Source: Planctomycetota bacterium (GTDB taxonomy: Bacteria > Planctomycetota > Planctomycetia > Pirellulales > Pirellulaceae). Taken from it: DNA of 34,566 nucleotides. Below are positions 16,014 to 24,211 of the stretch, piece by piece. The notes beneath the pieces are model-generated. The model saw only the letters and a program-made list of their open reading frames with translations, had not been told where the DNA came from and made no database searches. A program made the translations under genes and the position numbers. The DNA lies in contig JAQBZB010000070.1 of the NCBI GenBank assembly GCA_027622275.1, positions 1 through 34,566 on the forward strand, written 5' to 3'. The number at the start of each line of letters is the position of its first letter. Positions within the stretch are counted from its first letter, which is position 1.

Positions 16014-17542
16014 ATGCTACACCCCGATGCGATTCCTCCCCAGACACGAAGACATCTTTCCTTCGATTCGCTCATTCTGCAGATTCGTCTCCGTGCCGAA
16101 CTTTTTCCGGATCCGCGCCACCCAGCCGATTGCGATTACTCCCTGGCCGATGCCGTGATGTGCGCCTTCGCCTTGTTCTCCTTAAAAGATCCGTCGCTGT
16201 TGGCCGTCTAAAAACGCCGCTACGACGAGAACATCAAGAACCTGTTTCGCGTCCGCAACGTTCCCAGCGACACGCAGATGCGCACGCTTCTCGATCCGCT
16301 CGAACCGGATTTTCTGCGGCCCCTGTTTAACGATGTCTTTCGGCAACTGCAACGCGGCAAGGCGCTCCAGCCGTACGTCTTTCATGACGGCTGTTATCTG
16401 CTGTCGATGGATGGCACGGGATATTTCTCGTCGAAAAAGATCCATTGCGAATCCTGCTTGCAAAAGAAAAACAGCCAGACGGGTGAGATCACTTACGAGC
16501 ATCAGATGTTGGGAGTCGCGGTCGTTCATCCCGATCACCAGCAAGTCATTCCGCTCGCGCCCGAGCCGATCATCAAGCAAGACGGCGACAACAAGAACGA
16601 CTGTGAACGCAACGCCGGGATGCGTCTGCTGCAAAAGATTCGAGGCGAACATCCGAACTTGAAACTGATCGTGGTGGAAGACGGCTTAGCCAGTAACGCG
16701 CCGCACATCCGCGAGCTGAAACGCCTCGACATGCACTTCCTCCTGGGAGCCAAGCCCGACGATCACCAACATCTCTTCGACGCGGTGAGCCAGGCCGAGG
16801 CCGCCGGTCGAGCCACGACGCTTTGCTGGACCGACGTTGCTAAGGCCTCGTCCGCAAATAACTTACCGAATTAGCGGTACGGCGCAAGCCGTCCGGTGCG
16901 GCAAACCGGAGGGCTTGCGCCCTGCCGCTACACGCGCAATTCGGTAACTTATTTTGGGACGACTCCTAAGAAGGAAGAAGTGCAGTGCGAGATTTGTTTC
17001 GCCCACGACCTGCCGCCGACCAACCCTCGGTCGGTGCCCGAAATCGAACGCGGATCTGTGAGTCAACTTTTTACAATACACCGAGTATGCCCCTGCTTCC
17101 AGTGGATCGGACGGTTCGATCCGCCGGCGCTTCAGTTGGGTCACCGATCTGACGATCACTGGCGACAACGCGCGTCATTTAGTCCGCGGCGGCCGGGCGC
17201 GTTGGAAGATTGAAAACGAAACCTTCAATACGCTGAAGAATCAGGATTATCATTTCGAACACAACTTCGGCCACGGCGAGCAGAATCTGTCGGTGGTCTT
17301 CGCGATGCTGATGATGTTGGCTTTTCTGGTGGACCAAACGCAGGAGCTTTGTTGTCCGCTGTTTCAAGCCGTTCACAAAAAGCTGGTGAGCCGCCGTTCG
17401 TTGTGCGCGCCACCTGCGTTCGCACTTCCGGCATTGCCTTTGCGAATCGATGGAGCAGCTTCAGCAAGCGATCCTCTACGACTGGGCCAAGGAACTGCGG
17501 CTTCCGGCATCCGCCTCACGCTATCGGGGGCGAGTTCCTTGA
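16014..17542 (+). pseudogene. DDE transposase, multiply disrupted
   Basis: Starting at ATG 16014 the frame encodes MLHPDAIPPQTRRHLSFDSL, then DYSLADAVMCAFALFSLKDP. An in-frame TAA stands at 16209-16211. The same frame continues with VPSDTQMRTLLDPL, YLLSMDGTGYFSS (first catalytic Asp) and LIVVEDGLASNAPH (second Asp), until a palindromic element at 16856. From about 17119 another frame resumes with [30 protein letters not shown] (catalytic Glu) and [21 protein letters not shown] further frameshift lies near 17400-17450 before a Tyr-Trp-Ala-Lys end at about 17510. The DDE triad is recognisable but scattered over broken frames, so it is inactive. The IS family is not certain (IS4-like or ISNCY). 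Confidence 0.85.
16856..16954. repeat. 99-bp palindromic element inside a transposase gene
   Basis: Outer arms AAATAACTTACCGAATT (16856-16872) and AATTCGGTAACTTATTT (16938-16954) pair with one mismatch. Inner arms GGCGCAAGCC..TCCGGT and ACCGGAGGGCTTGCGCC (about 16880-16921) also pair around a short GCGGCAA loop, with AGCGG/CCGCT between. It interrupts the transposase reading frame. This is the structure of a REP doublet or small MITE. Confidence 0.85.
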
Positions 17543-17795
17543 GTCGGTGCTGCTCACCCCTTCGCGCGCTATTCTCGTGGTCTGCCGCCACGAATGTCTG
17601 ACGGTCTGCGCCGAAGTGCTTGCCAGCCGCGTTGGGCGCGGCCTGGTCCGTGAAAATCGGGCCTCCATTCCCAACCCGCTCGCCCCACTCGCCGCCAGAC
17701 GTTCGCCCCTTCGGTTTAACTTGCCCATCCTCCAATCCGAGCAATTAAATTCCGACTCAGAGACAACTCACCGGGAATCGCTGGCGACGACGGGT

Positions 17796-18386
17796 GGTCA
17801 TGCCGATCCGACAAACGGATTGAAGGGGGACTTTCGACGCGACGCCGAGTTCGTCGACGGCGTGGTCAATGGCGTGGACGATGCTCGCAAGGCGGTGCGG
17901 CAGCGTTACAAAGACGGAGCGGATTTGATCAAGCTGACGGCGACCGGCGGTGTGCTGAATCTGGCGGACAGTGGCCAGAACCCGCAATTCACCGACGAAG
18001 AGTTGCGAGCCATCGTGGCCACTGCAAAGGACTACGACATGACGGTTGCCGTTCACGCCCACGGCACCGAGGGAATGAAGCGAGCAGTCTTGGCCGCCGT
18101 CGATTCGATCGAGCATGGAACGTTCATGACCGACGAAGTGATGGAGTTGATGAAGGAGCGCGGGACTTATCTGGTTCCCACGATCTCGGCCGGCGTGTGG
18201 GTTGAAGAAATGGCGAAAGTAGAAGATCGGCTGGGAACTCTCGAGGCGAAGAAGATCGCCGATGTCGTCGCGGTGCAGGGCGATCCGCTCGAAGATATTA
18301 CTGTTACGCGCAACGTCGTGTTCGTCATGAAGGAAGGCGTCGTGTACAAGGACGGTGGCTTGGAGGTCAATCACGGCGAGGAGTGA
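17796..18386 (+). pseudogene. Amidohydrolase, truncated and internally deleted
   Basis: The encoded segments [72 protein letters not shown] and LVPTISAG are typical of metal-dependent amidohydrolases related to imidazolonepropionase and Xaa-Pro dipeptidases. The N-terminal half, with the HxH metal site and signal peptide, has been replaced by transposon sequence upstream of about 17790. A second lesion joins MAKV directly to [11 protein letters not shown] near 18220, removing about 90-100 residues that normally carry the last catalytic Asp (FGTDSG region). The frame stays open through the C-terminal GDPLEDITV and VVYKDG. It cannot be a working enzyme. It is convergent with the TIR gene at 18420. 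Confidence 0.88.
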
Positions 18387-18419
18387 TACTCGGAGACAGC
18401 CCCCACCGATGTTCGTAAC

Positions 18420-19025
18420 TCATTGACGATTTCGCAAACGAGGGAGTTTCCCACTCTTTCGCATCCGCAGCAATTCCCACATGAGACGTTCTTCAGAGAA
18501 TTGCTTGCTCGTTTGTTTGTTAAACGCGCCGGTCAGTTCACGTAGCGCTTTTGGAGATTGGCTTAGTTGATCCGCTGGCGTGTTAAGTTCGCGGTAAACG
18601 TCGGCCAGAATGTTTCGTTCGCTGTCTGTTAACGGATCAAACCCAGTGCGGATTGCTCGAATGATTTCGTCGAGCCGGCCGAGCGGAAAAACAGGATAGG
18701 CATTCAGCGCCGGGGGCAACTTCGTCGAAGACGGACCGTTGATCAGCAAAAACACCGGCTTATTCCAGGCGGCGGCAGCGCCGATTTCGACCATCCCCAT
18801 CGCATTCGGCTGCATATCTGGTGAAATAATCGCTATCAGCGCACGGCTCTCCGCCAATGCTTGCCAAATCGCCTCACCAATATCCGATCCGGGTTGAACA
18901 GTTCCCGTGTGAAATGTTTCTAAGCCTACGGATTCGAAACTGCCTGCAATTTCCGTCGCGAGATCGCGATCCAATGCGGCATGCGAAATGAAGACGTCGT
19001 AGGTTGTATTGGCGGTCGCGGTCAT
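18420..19025 (-). CDS. TIR-domain protein with helical C-terminal domain
   Basis: A 201-residue cytosolic protein. Residues 8-128 form a TIR domain: YDVFISHAALDRDLATEI (strand A and box 1), GLETFHTGT (BB-loop region), SRALIAIISPD (strand D) and MVEIGAAAAWNKPVFLL, where Glu80 is the likely NADase Glu. Bacterial TIR domains commonly cleave NAD or make cyclic ADP-ribose signals in antiphage defence. Residues 130-201 are helical and basic at the end (LLRMRKSGKLPRLRNR), resembling a small winged-helix tail. Its ATG overlaps the stop of the upstream TIR gene by 4 bases (19022-19025), so the two are made together. I see no separate sensor or effector domain. Last gene of the run. Confidence 0.88.
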   Translation of the reverse strand: MTATANTTYDVFISHAALDRDLATEIAGSFESVGLETFHTGTVQPGSDIGEAIWQALAESRALIAIISPDMQPNAMGMVEIGAAAAWNKPVFLLINGPSSTKLPPALNAYPVFPLGRLDEIIRAIRTGFDPLTDSERNILADVYRELNTPADQLSQSPKALRELTGAFNKQTSKQFSEERLMWELLRMRKSGKLPRLRNRQ

Positions 19026-19504
19026 CTCTCGACTCGTTTCTGGAGTTCCTTCAGGTATTGATCGAACTCATTCAACTGAAATGCTTTCTTGCCTTTGACT
19101 ATATCGGGAATCGCATCCACGGTCACATGGCAAAGTACCGGCACAATTCGATAATCTTTCCGCCATCCCCACGCGGCACCAACCTCGAGCAGTACCCACG
19201 GCCGATCAACGGATTCGGGTGTCAGCAGGACGACAAGTTCACGTGACTGTTTGATTTGCGTACGAATCTCTTCAGGAATGTCGTCCCCGCCATTGATGTC
19301 TCGATCATCTCGGAAGGTGGATGCACCAGTTGCGTCAATCTTCTCGCAAAAGGTTGTCGCGATCCATTTGTCATCCGTCGCATGGCTCACGAACATCTGA
19401 TATTTCGGTTTCGACGCCCGTTTCACCTTCTTCTTCGCCATCGTTCGTGGACTCTTCGTTTTCGCCATCGTGAGTGGAGTTGCTGTTCGTTTGAGTCGAT
19501 TCAA
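19022..19504 (-). CDS. TIR-domain protein with basic N-terminus
   Basis: A protein of up to 160 residues. The TIR domain spans about 35-150: KYQMFVSHATDDKWIATTF, a Gly-Asp rich loop (DINGGDDIPEEI), SRELVVLLTPESVDRPWVLL and EVGAAWGWRKDYRIVPVL, with Glu107 as candidate catalytic residue. Upstream is a Lys/Arg/Thr tail. The start is uncertain: TTG at 19504 overlaps the stop of the oxidoreductase gene by 4 bases, while ATGs at 19468 and 19441 would give 148 or 139 residues and still keep the whole TIR domain; none has a strong ribosome site. It is coupled to the second TIR gene by an ATGA overlap. Two different TIR proteins side by side suggest a signalling or hetero-oligomeric pair. Confidence 0.87.
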   Translation of the reverse strand: MNRLKRTATPLTMAKTKSPRTMAKKKVKRASKPKYQMFVSHATDDKWIATTFCEKIDATGASTFRDDRDINGGDDIPEEIRTQIKQSRELVVLLTPESVDRPWVLLEVGAAWGWRKDYRIVPVLCHVTVDAIPDIVKGKKAFQLNEFDQYLKELQKRVER

Positions 19505-20925
19505 ATCGTCGGCAATTCGAACGGCTTACGGTACGTGCGGGCAAGTAAAGTGCTCGCCGCCGCGTTTTCGACGAACGACTCGCCGTCGATCTTCAAATGC
19601 TGGCCAAGCGTCAGCGGCGTCTTGCCCAAGTCGACGCCGTTGGCTTCGAGATGTGTTACCGTGCGAGCGAATGTGCGGGCGACGTCCTCGTGCAGCTTGG
19701 CCTGGTCCAGCGCGGCCGCGATCTTCGCCGGTGGCAACGCTTGCCCGACGCGATGCGAGATGTTGCCGACGTGACATAACGAGCTGGATTGATGGCCTTC
19801 GGTGATGTCGGCGTTGAGATCCTCACGCTTGCCGCTGCGAACGGCCTTGATGAAGTTCGCGAAATGGTTCTCGCTCGGCCCTTTGAAGGTCTCGATCAGT
19901 TTGCCATCGCCGTCAAACAACGATTCGTCAGCGATAAAACCTTCCGTCCCGTGAATGACCCAGCCCGCGTTGAACTGCTTCGAGAAGGGATCGCTCTTCA
20001 ACCCGCGGACTTCCTGGACGATCGTCGCTTTGCCGAAGTCATGGACGACGATTTGCGTGTTGGGCGTTTCGCCCGCGTCTTCATAACCCATTCGTCCGCC
20101 AATGCTCAGCACCGACTGGCCGAGCCCTTCCAGTCCCATCAACATTCGGCATGTGTCGATGATGTGAATGTTGTTGTTGCACAGTTCGCCGCCGCCGGTG
20201 TTCCAATCCCAATGCCAATCGTAATGCAAGTTGGGACGCGTGAGCTTGGTCATCGGTGCCGGGCCGAGCCACAAGTTGTAGTCGACGTTCTTCGGCAAAT
20301 CGTAAACGCCCTTCGAGCCGATCGAACCGCGATTGCCGTAGATAATACTGCGGGCAAACATTACGTCGCCGAGTTTTCCCTGTTTGATGAACCCGGCAGC
20401 AGCTTGAAGCGGTCCCAACGACCGCCGTTGCGTACCGACTTGGCAGAGCCGGCCCGTTGCCGCCGCCGCTTCGATCATGCGACGTCCTTCGACGACGTTA
20501 TGGCTGACCGGCTTCTCGACGTAGACGTCCTTGCCGGCTTGCATCGCCCAGATCGCGGCAAGTGCATGCCAGTGGTTGGGAGCAGCAATCGAGACGGTAT
20601 TGATCGACTTGTCGTCAAAGATTTTGCGGAGATCTTGCACGGCTTGAGGCCGTTTGCCTTGTTTCTGTTCGACCGCGGCGGCCAACTCGTTCGCTAAAGT
20701 TTCGTCGGGGTCGCAGACGTAAGCAACTTCGACGCCTGCTTGTTGGGCGAACTCACTAGCATGCACCTTGCCGCGAATGCGACAGCCGATGACCGCGTGT
20801 CGAATCGTACTGTTGGGTGCGGCGTCGGCTGTGTCGTCAGCCTGCAGCAGCTGCGGCGTTGCGGCCGCCACGGCGGTTGCGATCATCGACTCTTCCAAGA
20901 AACGGCGGCGTGTTACGCGTGACAT
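19501..20925 (-). CDS. Gfo/Idh/MocA family oxidoreductase, Tat-exported
   Basis: A 474-residue protein starting at the ATG at 20925, preceded by CCAGGAGCCGAAC, a clear ribosome site; an in-frame extension to 21132 overlaps the esterase gene and is not needed. The N-terminus is a Tat signal (TRRRFLEESMIATAVAAA). The Rossmann region is AVIGCRIRGKVHASEF, then SIAAPNHWHALAAIWAM and VYVEKPVSHNVVEGR. The C-terminal domain has NTGGGELCNNNIHIIDTCRM, in which the usual Asp before the conserved His is replaced, as often seen in planctomycete members. Substrate unknown, probably a sugar or polyol in the periplasm. The stop overlaps the TTG start candidate of the TIR gene by 4 bases, which is an unexpected link. 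Confidence 0.92.
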   Translation of the reverse strand: MSRVTRRRFLEESMIATAVAAATPQLLQADDTADAAPNSTIRHAVIGCRIRGKVHASEFAQQAGVEVAYVCDPDETLANELAAAVEQKQGKRPQAVQDLRKIFDDKSINTVSIAAPNHWHALAAIWAMQAGKDVYVEKPVSHNVVEGRRMIEAAAATGRLCQVGTQRRSLGPLQAAAGFIKQGKLGDVMFARSIIYGNRGSIGSKGVYDLPKNVDYNLWLGPAPMTKLTRPNLHYDWHWDWNTGGGELCNNNIHIIDTCRMLMGLEGLGQSVLSIGGRMGYEDAGETPNTQIVVHDFGKATIVQEVRGLKSDPFSKQFNAGWVIHGTEGFIADESLFDGDGKLIETFKGPSENHFANFIKAVRSGKREDLNADITEGHQSSSLCHVGNISHRVGQALPPAKIAAALDQAKLHEDVARTFARTVTHLEANGVDLGKTPLTLGQHLKIDGESFVENAAASTLLARTYRKPFELPTI

Positions 20926-20956
20926 GTTCGGCTCCTGGTAATACTTGGCCTGACTG

Positions 20957-21997
20957 CTATGACAAGTGCTTTGCAAACGTGTCTCGCGTCCGTTGCCACA
21001 TGGCGTCGGACAGCACATGTCCCGTATCGGCTTCGATAAAGTAAGTGAATCGATCGGCGGCGTTGGCGGCGGCATAAGCCGTGGCGATCTTCTCGACGCC
21101 CGCGCGCACTTCCTCGATCGGCGAGCCGGCATCGGTCTCGCCGAAGTTCATGTGCAGGGCACGGGGCGCGATCAACGCGGCGATGTCCGGTGTGTCGCCG
21201 TATTGATGAATGCCGGGAATGAAGTTCGGGAAGCAGTGCAGAATCTTCGTGCGCTGGATCGCTCCGTAGGTCGGCAGGCAGCAGTTGCCGACCAAACACT
21301 TCAGCCGCGGCTCCCACGGTCCGACCAACCAGGTGTGCGTCGAGCCCATCGAATGGCCGTAGCAACCGAGCCGCTCGACGTTGACTTCCGGGCGCGAGGC
21401 GAGGTAATCGATCGCGCGTCGCATATCGAGAATGTTCTTCCACGCCATGCTTCGTCCGTCGACGACCTGGCGCAAGAATTCAAAACGTTCGTAGTTGCCC
21501 GCTTTGAGTTTGCCCGACGAATCTTGGCGTTCCTCGAAACAAATGGCATCGGGACACAACACGACGTAGCCAAGTTTCGCCAGCGCGACGCCCGTCTGAT
21601 GCATCGGATCGCCCGCGAGTCCCGCCGGCTCGGTCTTGCCGAGATGCCATTGCCCGGCATGTTGATGCCAAATCGCAATCGCCGCTGCTGGATTCGTTGC
21701 GTTCGCTCCGTCCGGAACGAGAAGAATGGCCGGGACGCGATCTTCCGGCTCGACGGCATAGTCTACCCATTGCAGGCGATAGCCATCTTGCTGCTCTTCA
21801 CGAATTATTCGCGAGTGCAAGTCGCAAGGTTCGGGCCAGGGACCGCCGAGACATTCAAGCAACTTCGTCCGGAAGGAGTCTGGAGCCGACAGTCTGTCTT
21901 CGTCCGTTTGGGCATGTGTCATCGGAGTCGTTCCCCAAGCCGACATTCCCGCAGCGATTGCAGATGATTTTAGGAAACCTCGTCGATTCGCCGGCAT
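20957..21997 (-). CDS. Tat-exported alpha/beta hydrolase (acetyl-xylan-esterase/dienelactone-hydrolase type)
   Basis: A 346-residue hydrolase. It opens with a Tat signal (NRRGFLKSSAIAAGMSAWG). The alpha/beta fold shows PAILLVPDG, AIWHQHAGQWHLGK, the nucleophile elbow CYGHSMGSTHTW (Ser), an acid in NFGETDAGSPIEEV (Asp), and the catalytic His in ADTGHVLSD. This matches the Abhydrolase_7-type family frequent in planctomycete periplasms, where esters on polysaccharides are plausible substrates. It is 31 bases upstream of the oxidoreductase gene on the same strand, so the two probably form a carbohydrate-processing unit. The first residues MPANRRGFLK set the start at 21997; no strong ribosome site is visible. 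Confidence 0.9.
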   Translation of the reverse strand: MPANRRGFLKSSAIAAGMSAWGTTPMTHAQTDEDRLSAPDSFRTKLLECLGGPWPEPCDLHSRIIREEQQDGYRLQWVDYAVEPEDRVPAILLVPDGANATNPAAAIAIWHQHAGQWHLGKTEPAGLAGDPMHQTGVALAKLGYVVLCPDAICFEERQDSSGKLKAGNYERFEFLRQVVDGRSMAWKNILDMRRAIDYLASRPEVNVERLGCYGHSMGSTHTWLVGPWEPRLKCLVGNCCLPTYGAIQRTKILHCFPNFIPGIHQYGDTPDIAALIAPRALHMNFGETDAGSPIEEVRAGVEKIATAYAAANAADRFTYFIEADTGHVLSDAMWQRTRDTFAKHLS

Positions 21998-22497
21998 CGG
22001 TCGTATACCTCTTCGTCTTGGAGCATGGCAGACATCTTCGACATGAAGAACAAAGCATGATCATAGCTTTGCGGCCCCAAGTGAGGCAAATCAAATGCCG
22101 TGCTGCCGCGAGGCCGGTGCCACGGTGGCGTGCGTCGAGACCCGCGGAAACAGTTGGAATGAGGCGATATTCGTACGGCCTACGATAAGTTCTCAATGGC
22201 CACTCGGCTTAAGGCGAGCGGCAAATGAAGGATGACCGGGAGGGTGAGGCTCCTGCCGAACCGGCTCAGCGGGAGCTTCACCCTCCCAAAACCTTCGGTC
22301 GGTTTTCTCGTGCGGACATTCGCCGATCATTGTGGAGCAAATACCCCGGCGGTTAAGATGACCAGCATGAGGGACGACGGAGCACTCGGCGGTCGAATAC
22401 TTAAGCGACAGGGAGCGAGGATCATCGCTCAGGATGTAGCAGCTTGTACGGTCATTGGAACGCCACACGCTCATCTGGCGGCGCGAGTAAAACTTGT
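21998..22497. other. 500-bp gene-free region between divergent genes
   Basis: This region separates the esterase (minus) from cheR (plus). It contains the 50-bp hairpin at 22238-22287. A minus-strand open frame at 22193-22474 translates that hairpin into a GEAPAEP-type peptide and has no other support. No clear promoter was seen. Confidence 0.6.
22238..22287. repeat. 50-bp REP-type hairpin
   Basis: GGGAGGGTGAGGCTCCTGCC and the following bases fold on GGGAGCTTCACCCTCCC, giving a stem of about 24 pairs with a few mismatches centred on CCGG. In translation it gives GEAPAEP-like peptides that recur across planctomycete genomes, so this is probably a dispersed REP. Confidence 0.8.
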
Positions 22498-23346
22498 ATG
22501 CAGCTGACGTCGCAAGACATCGATGAGGTATGCGGGCTGGTACTCGACCTGTGCGGCGTCTCGCTTGATGAAACCAAGGCTTATCTCATCGAGTTGCGAC
22601 TCCGTGAACTCGTTCGACGCACAGGATGCGAATCCTACGCAGCCCTCATACAACAGGCTCGTCTGACTTCCGAACGGAAACTCAAGCAAGAGATCATCGA
22701 TGCGATCACAACGCAGGAGACGTCGTTCTTCCGTGACAACACACCATTCGAAGCCCTTCGGAACAAGGCCCTTCCCGAGTTGTTCGAGGCGAAAGAGAAG
22801 ACACCGTTTCCCAAACGAGTTCGCATTTGGTCCGCCGGCTGCAGCACCGGACAAGAGCCTTACAGTATCGCGATGACGCTTTGCGAACTGCTTCCCGACA
22901 TCGCGCGGTGGGACATTCAAATCCTGGCCACCGATATTTCCGAGACCGCCATCGCCCAAGCCAGCCGCGGTTGTTACGCCGACCGCGAAGTCGACCGCGG
23001 CCTGCCGGCGGAACTGTTGCATCGTCATTTCATCCGTGACGGGAGCCAGTGGCGAGTCGGTGATCGCGTGCGTTCACTAGTCACCTTTCGAAGGCACAAT
23101 CTTCACGACTCGTTTCTCGCACTCGGCGAATTCGAGATTGTCTTTTGTCGAAATGTCGCGATTTACTTCACTCTCGAGGCGCAAAAACAGCTTTTTCTTC
23201 GCATCGCCGATGCGATGACTCCGCCTAGCTCTCTGTTCATTGGCTCGTCCGAGTCGTTGATTAATCTCGGTGATCGTTTCGAACCGCAGTACCACTGCGG
23301 CTCGGTCTTCTATCGGCCCAACGTCCCACGCCCCGCAACCGTTTAG
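22498..23346 (+). CDS. cheR: CheR-type protein-glutamate O-methyltransferase
   Basis: A 282-residue S-adenosylmethionine enzyme that methylates glutamates on chemoreceptors. The ATG at 22498 gives the family start (QLTSQDIDEVCGLVLDLCGV). The N-terminal helical domain is followed by ETSFFRDNTPFEAL (FFR(D/N) motif), the SAM-binding loop RIWSAGCSTGQEPYSIAM, ILATDISETAI and RHNLHD, then FEIVFCRNVAIYF (usual RNVLIYF) and FIGSSESL. There is no tetratricopeptide or pentapeptide-binding extension. The open frame continues 54 bases upstream without family likeness. No chemoreceptor, CheA or CheB gene is near; a response-regulator-like gene follows 153 bases later on the same strand. Confidence 0.93.
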   Translation: MQLTSQDIDEVCGLVLDLCGVSLDETKAYLIELRLRELVRRTGCESYAALIQQARLTSERKLKQEIIDAITTQETSFFRDNTPFEALRNKALPELFEAKEKTPFPKRVRIWSAGCSTGQEPYSIAMTLCELLPDIARWDIQILATDISETAIAQASRGCYADREVDRGLPAELLHRHFIRDGSQWRVGDRVRSLVTFRRHNLHDSFLALGEFEIVFCRNVAIYFTLEAQKQLFLRIADAMTPPSSLFIGSSESLINLGDRFEPQYHCGSVFYRPNVPRPATV

Positions 23347-23499
23347 CCAGACCGCTTGGTCAGAGCGAGCGACCTCGCGACGCCGATCGGACCACGCCAC
23401 AGACACCCCCTGCTGGGACTGTGTTCATCACTCGTCGATTCTGCCATATTGTTGAAATTGGCTTTGGCGAATGTTACTTCATCCCGCTTCAGACGGGTT

Positions 23500-24126
23500 A
23501 TGTCGATTCGATTATTTGTTGCTGACGACCGCGAAATCATTCGCGCCGGAGTGCGCGAATTTGTCCGTGGGAGCGATGTCGAGATCATCGCCGAAGGATC
23601 GATCCGGGATGCCGCCAAATTGCTCGTCGCTCACGACGAGGTCCAATTGTTGATTTTGGGTATCGAGCCGCCCGGCACCGCTGGGCTCGCTCTGCTTGCG
23701 CAATTGAAGACGTCTCCCGCGAAGCCACGTGTCTTACTGTATGCGGCAGAAACGTGCGCGGAAGTGATTGCGCGGGCGATTGCGGTCGGAGCGAGCGGCC
23801 TGTTGCTTCACGACGCAAGCCGCGACACGTTTCTGCAAAGCGTGCATAGCGCCGTGAGCGACGAGTCGCTTTGGTCGCGGAAAGATCTTCGCCGAGCAGG
23901 ATCGGCAAGCCAGTTGACGGATGCGGGGTCGGATGTTCAGCTGACACGACGGGAAAGCCAAGTGATCGTCAAGATGGTCGATGGGCTGACCAATAAACAG
24001 ATCGCTCAGAGCCTAGAGATCAGTTACGAAACGGTTAAGGAACACGTGCAGCACGTCCTCCGAAAAGTCGGGGTCACCGACCGCACTCAAGCTGCCGTCT
24101 GGGCAGTCCGCCACGGACTCGCGTGA
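23500..24126 (+). CDS. LuxR/NarL-type regulator with a receiver domain lacking the phospho-Asp
   Basis: A 208-residue DNA-binding regulator, start ATG 23500 (MSIRLFVADDREIIRAGVRE), preceded by GACGGG. Residues 1-120 have the receiver fold, with the acidic pair Asp9/Asp10. The site that should be the phosphorylated Asp (canonical LLLDIRMPG) is LLILGIEPPG, so Gly54 replaces it. The switch Thr is Ala (LLYAAET) and the conserved Lys is His104 (LLLHDAS). It therefore cannot be controlled by ordinary phosphorylation. Residues 146-208 are a complete LuxR HTH (LTRRESQVIVKMVDGLTNKQ, then IAQSLEISYETVKEHVQHVL). It may work constitutively, by ligand or by protein contact. A 48-residue upstream extension has no likeness. 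Confidence 0.9.
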   Translation: MSIRLFVADDREIIRAGVREFVRGSDVEIIAEGSIRDAAKLLVAHDEVQLLILGIEPPGTAGLALLAQLKTSPAKPRVLLYAAETCAEVIARAIAVGASGLLLHDASRDTFLQSVHSAVSDESLWSRKDLRRAGSASQLTDAGSDVQLTRRESQVIVKMVDGLTNKQIAQSLEISYETVKEHVQHVLRKVGVTDRTQAAVWAVRHGLA

Positions 24127-24211
24127 GTCCCCGGCCTATCTTTGATGCCAAACCAGATCGCCATCGCGGGAAGCCCTGATCGCGTTCATTGCATTCCCGC
24201 GGAACACACCC

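Noticed and set aside
18420-19504. Thoeris defence system
   Set aside because: The TIR proteins resemble ThsB in size, but no ThsA-type effector is present in the window.
22193-22474. Minus-strand frame encoding a GEAPAEP peptide
   Set aside because: The peptide comes from a 50-bp REP hairpin; the rest has no likeness.
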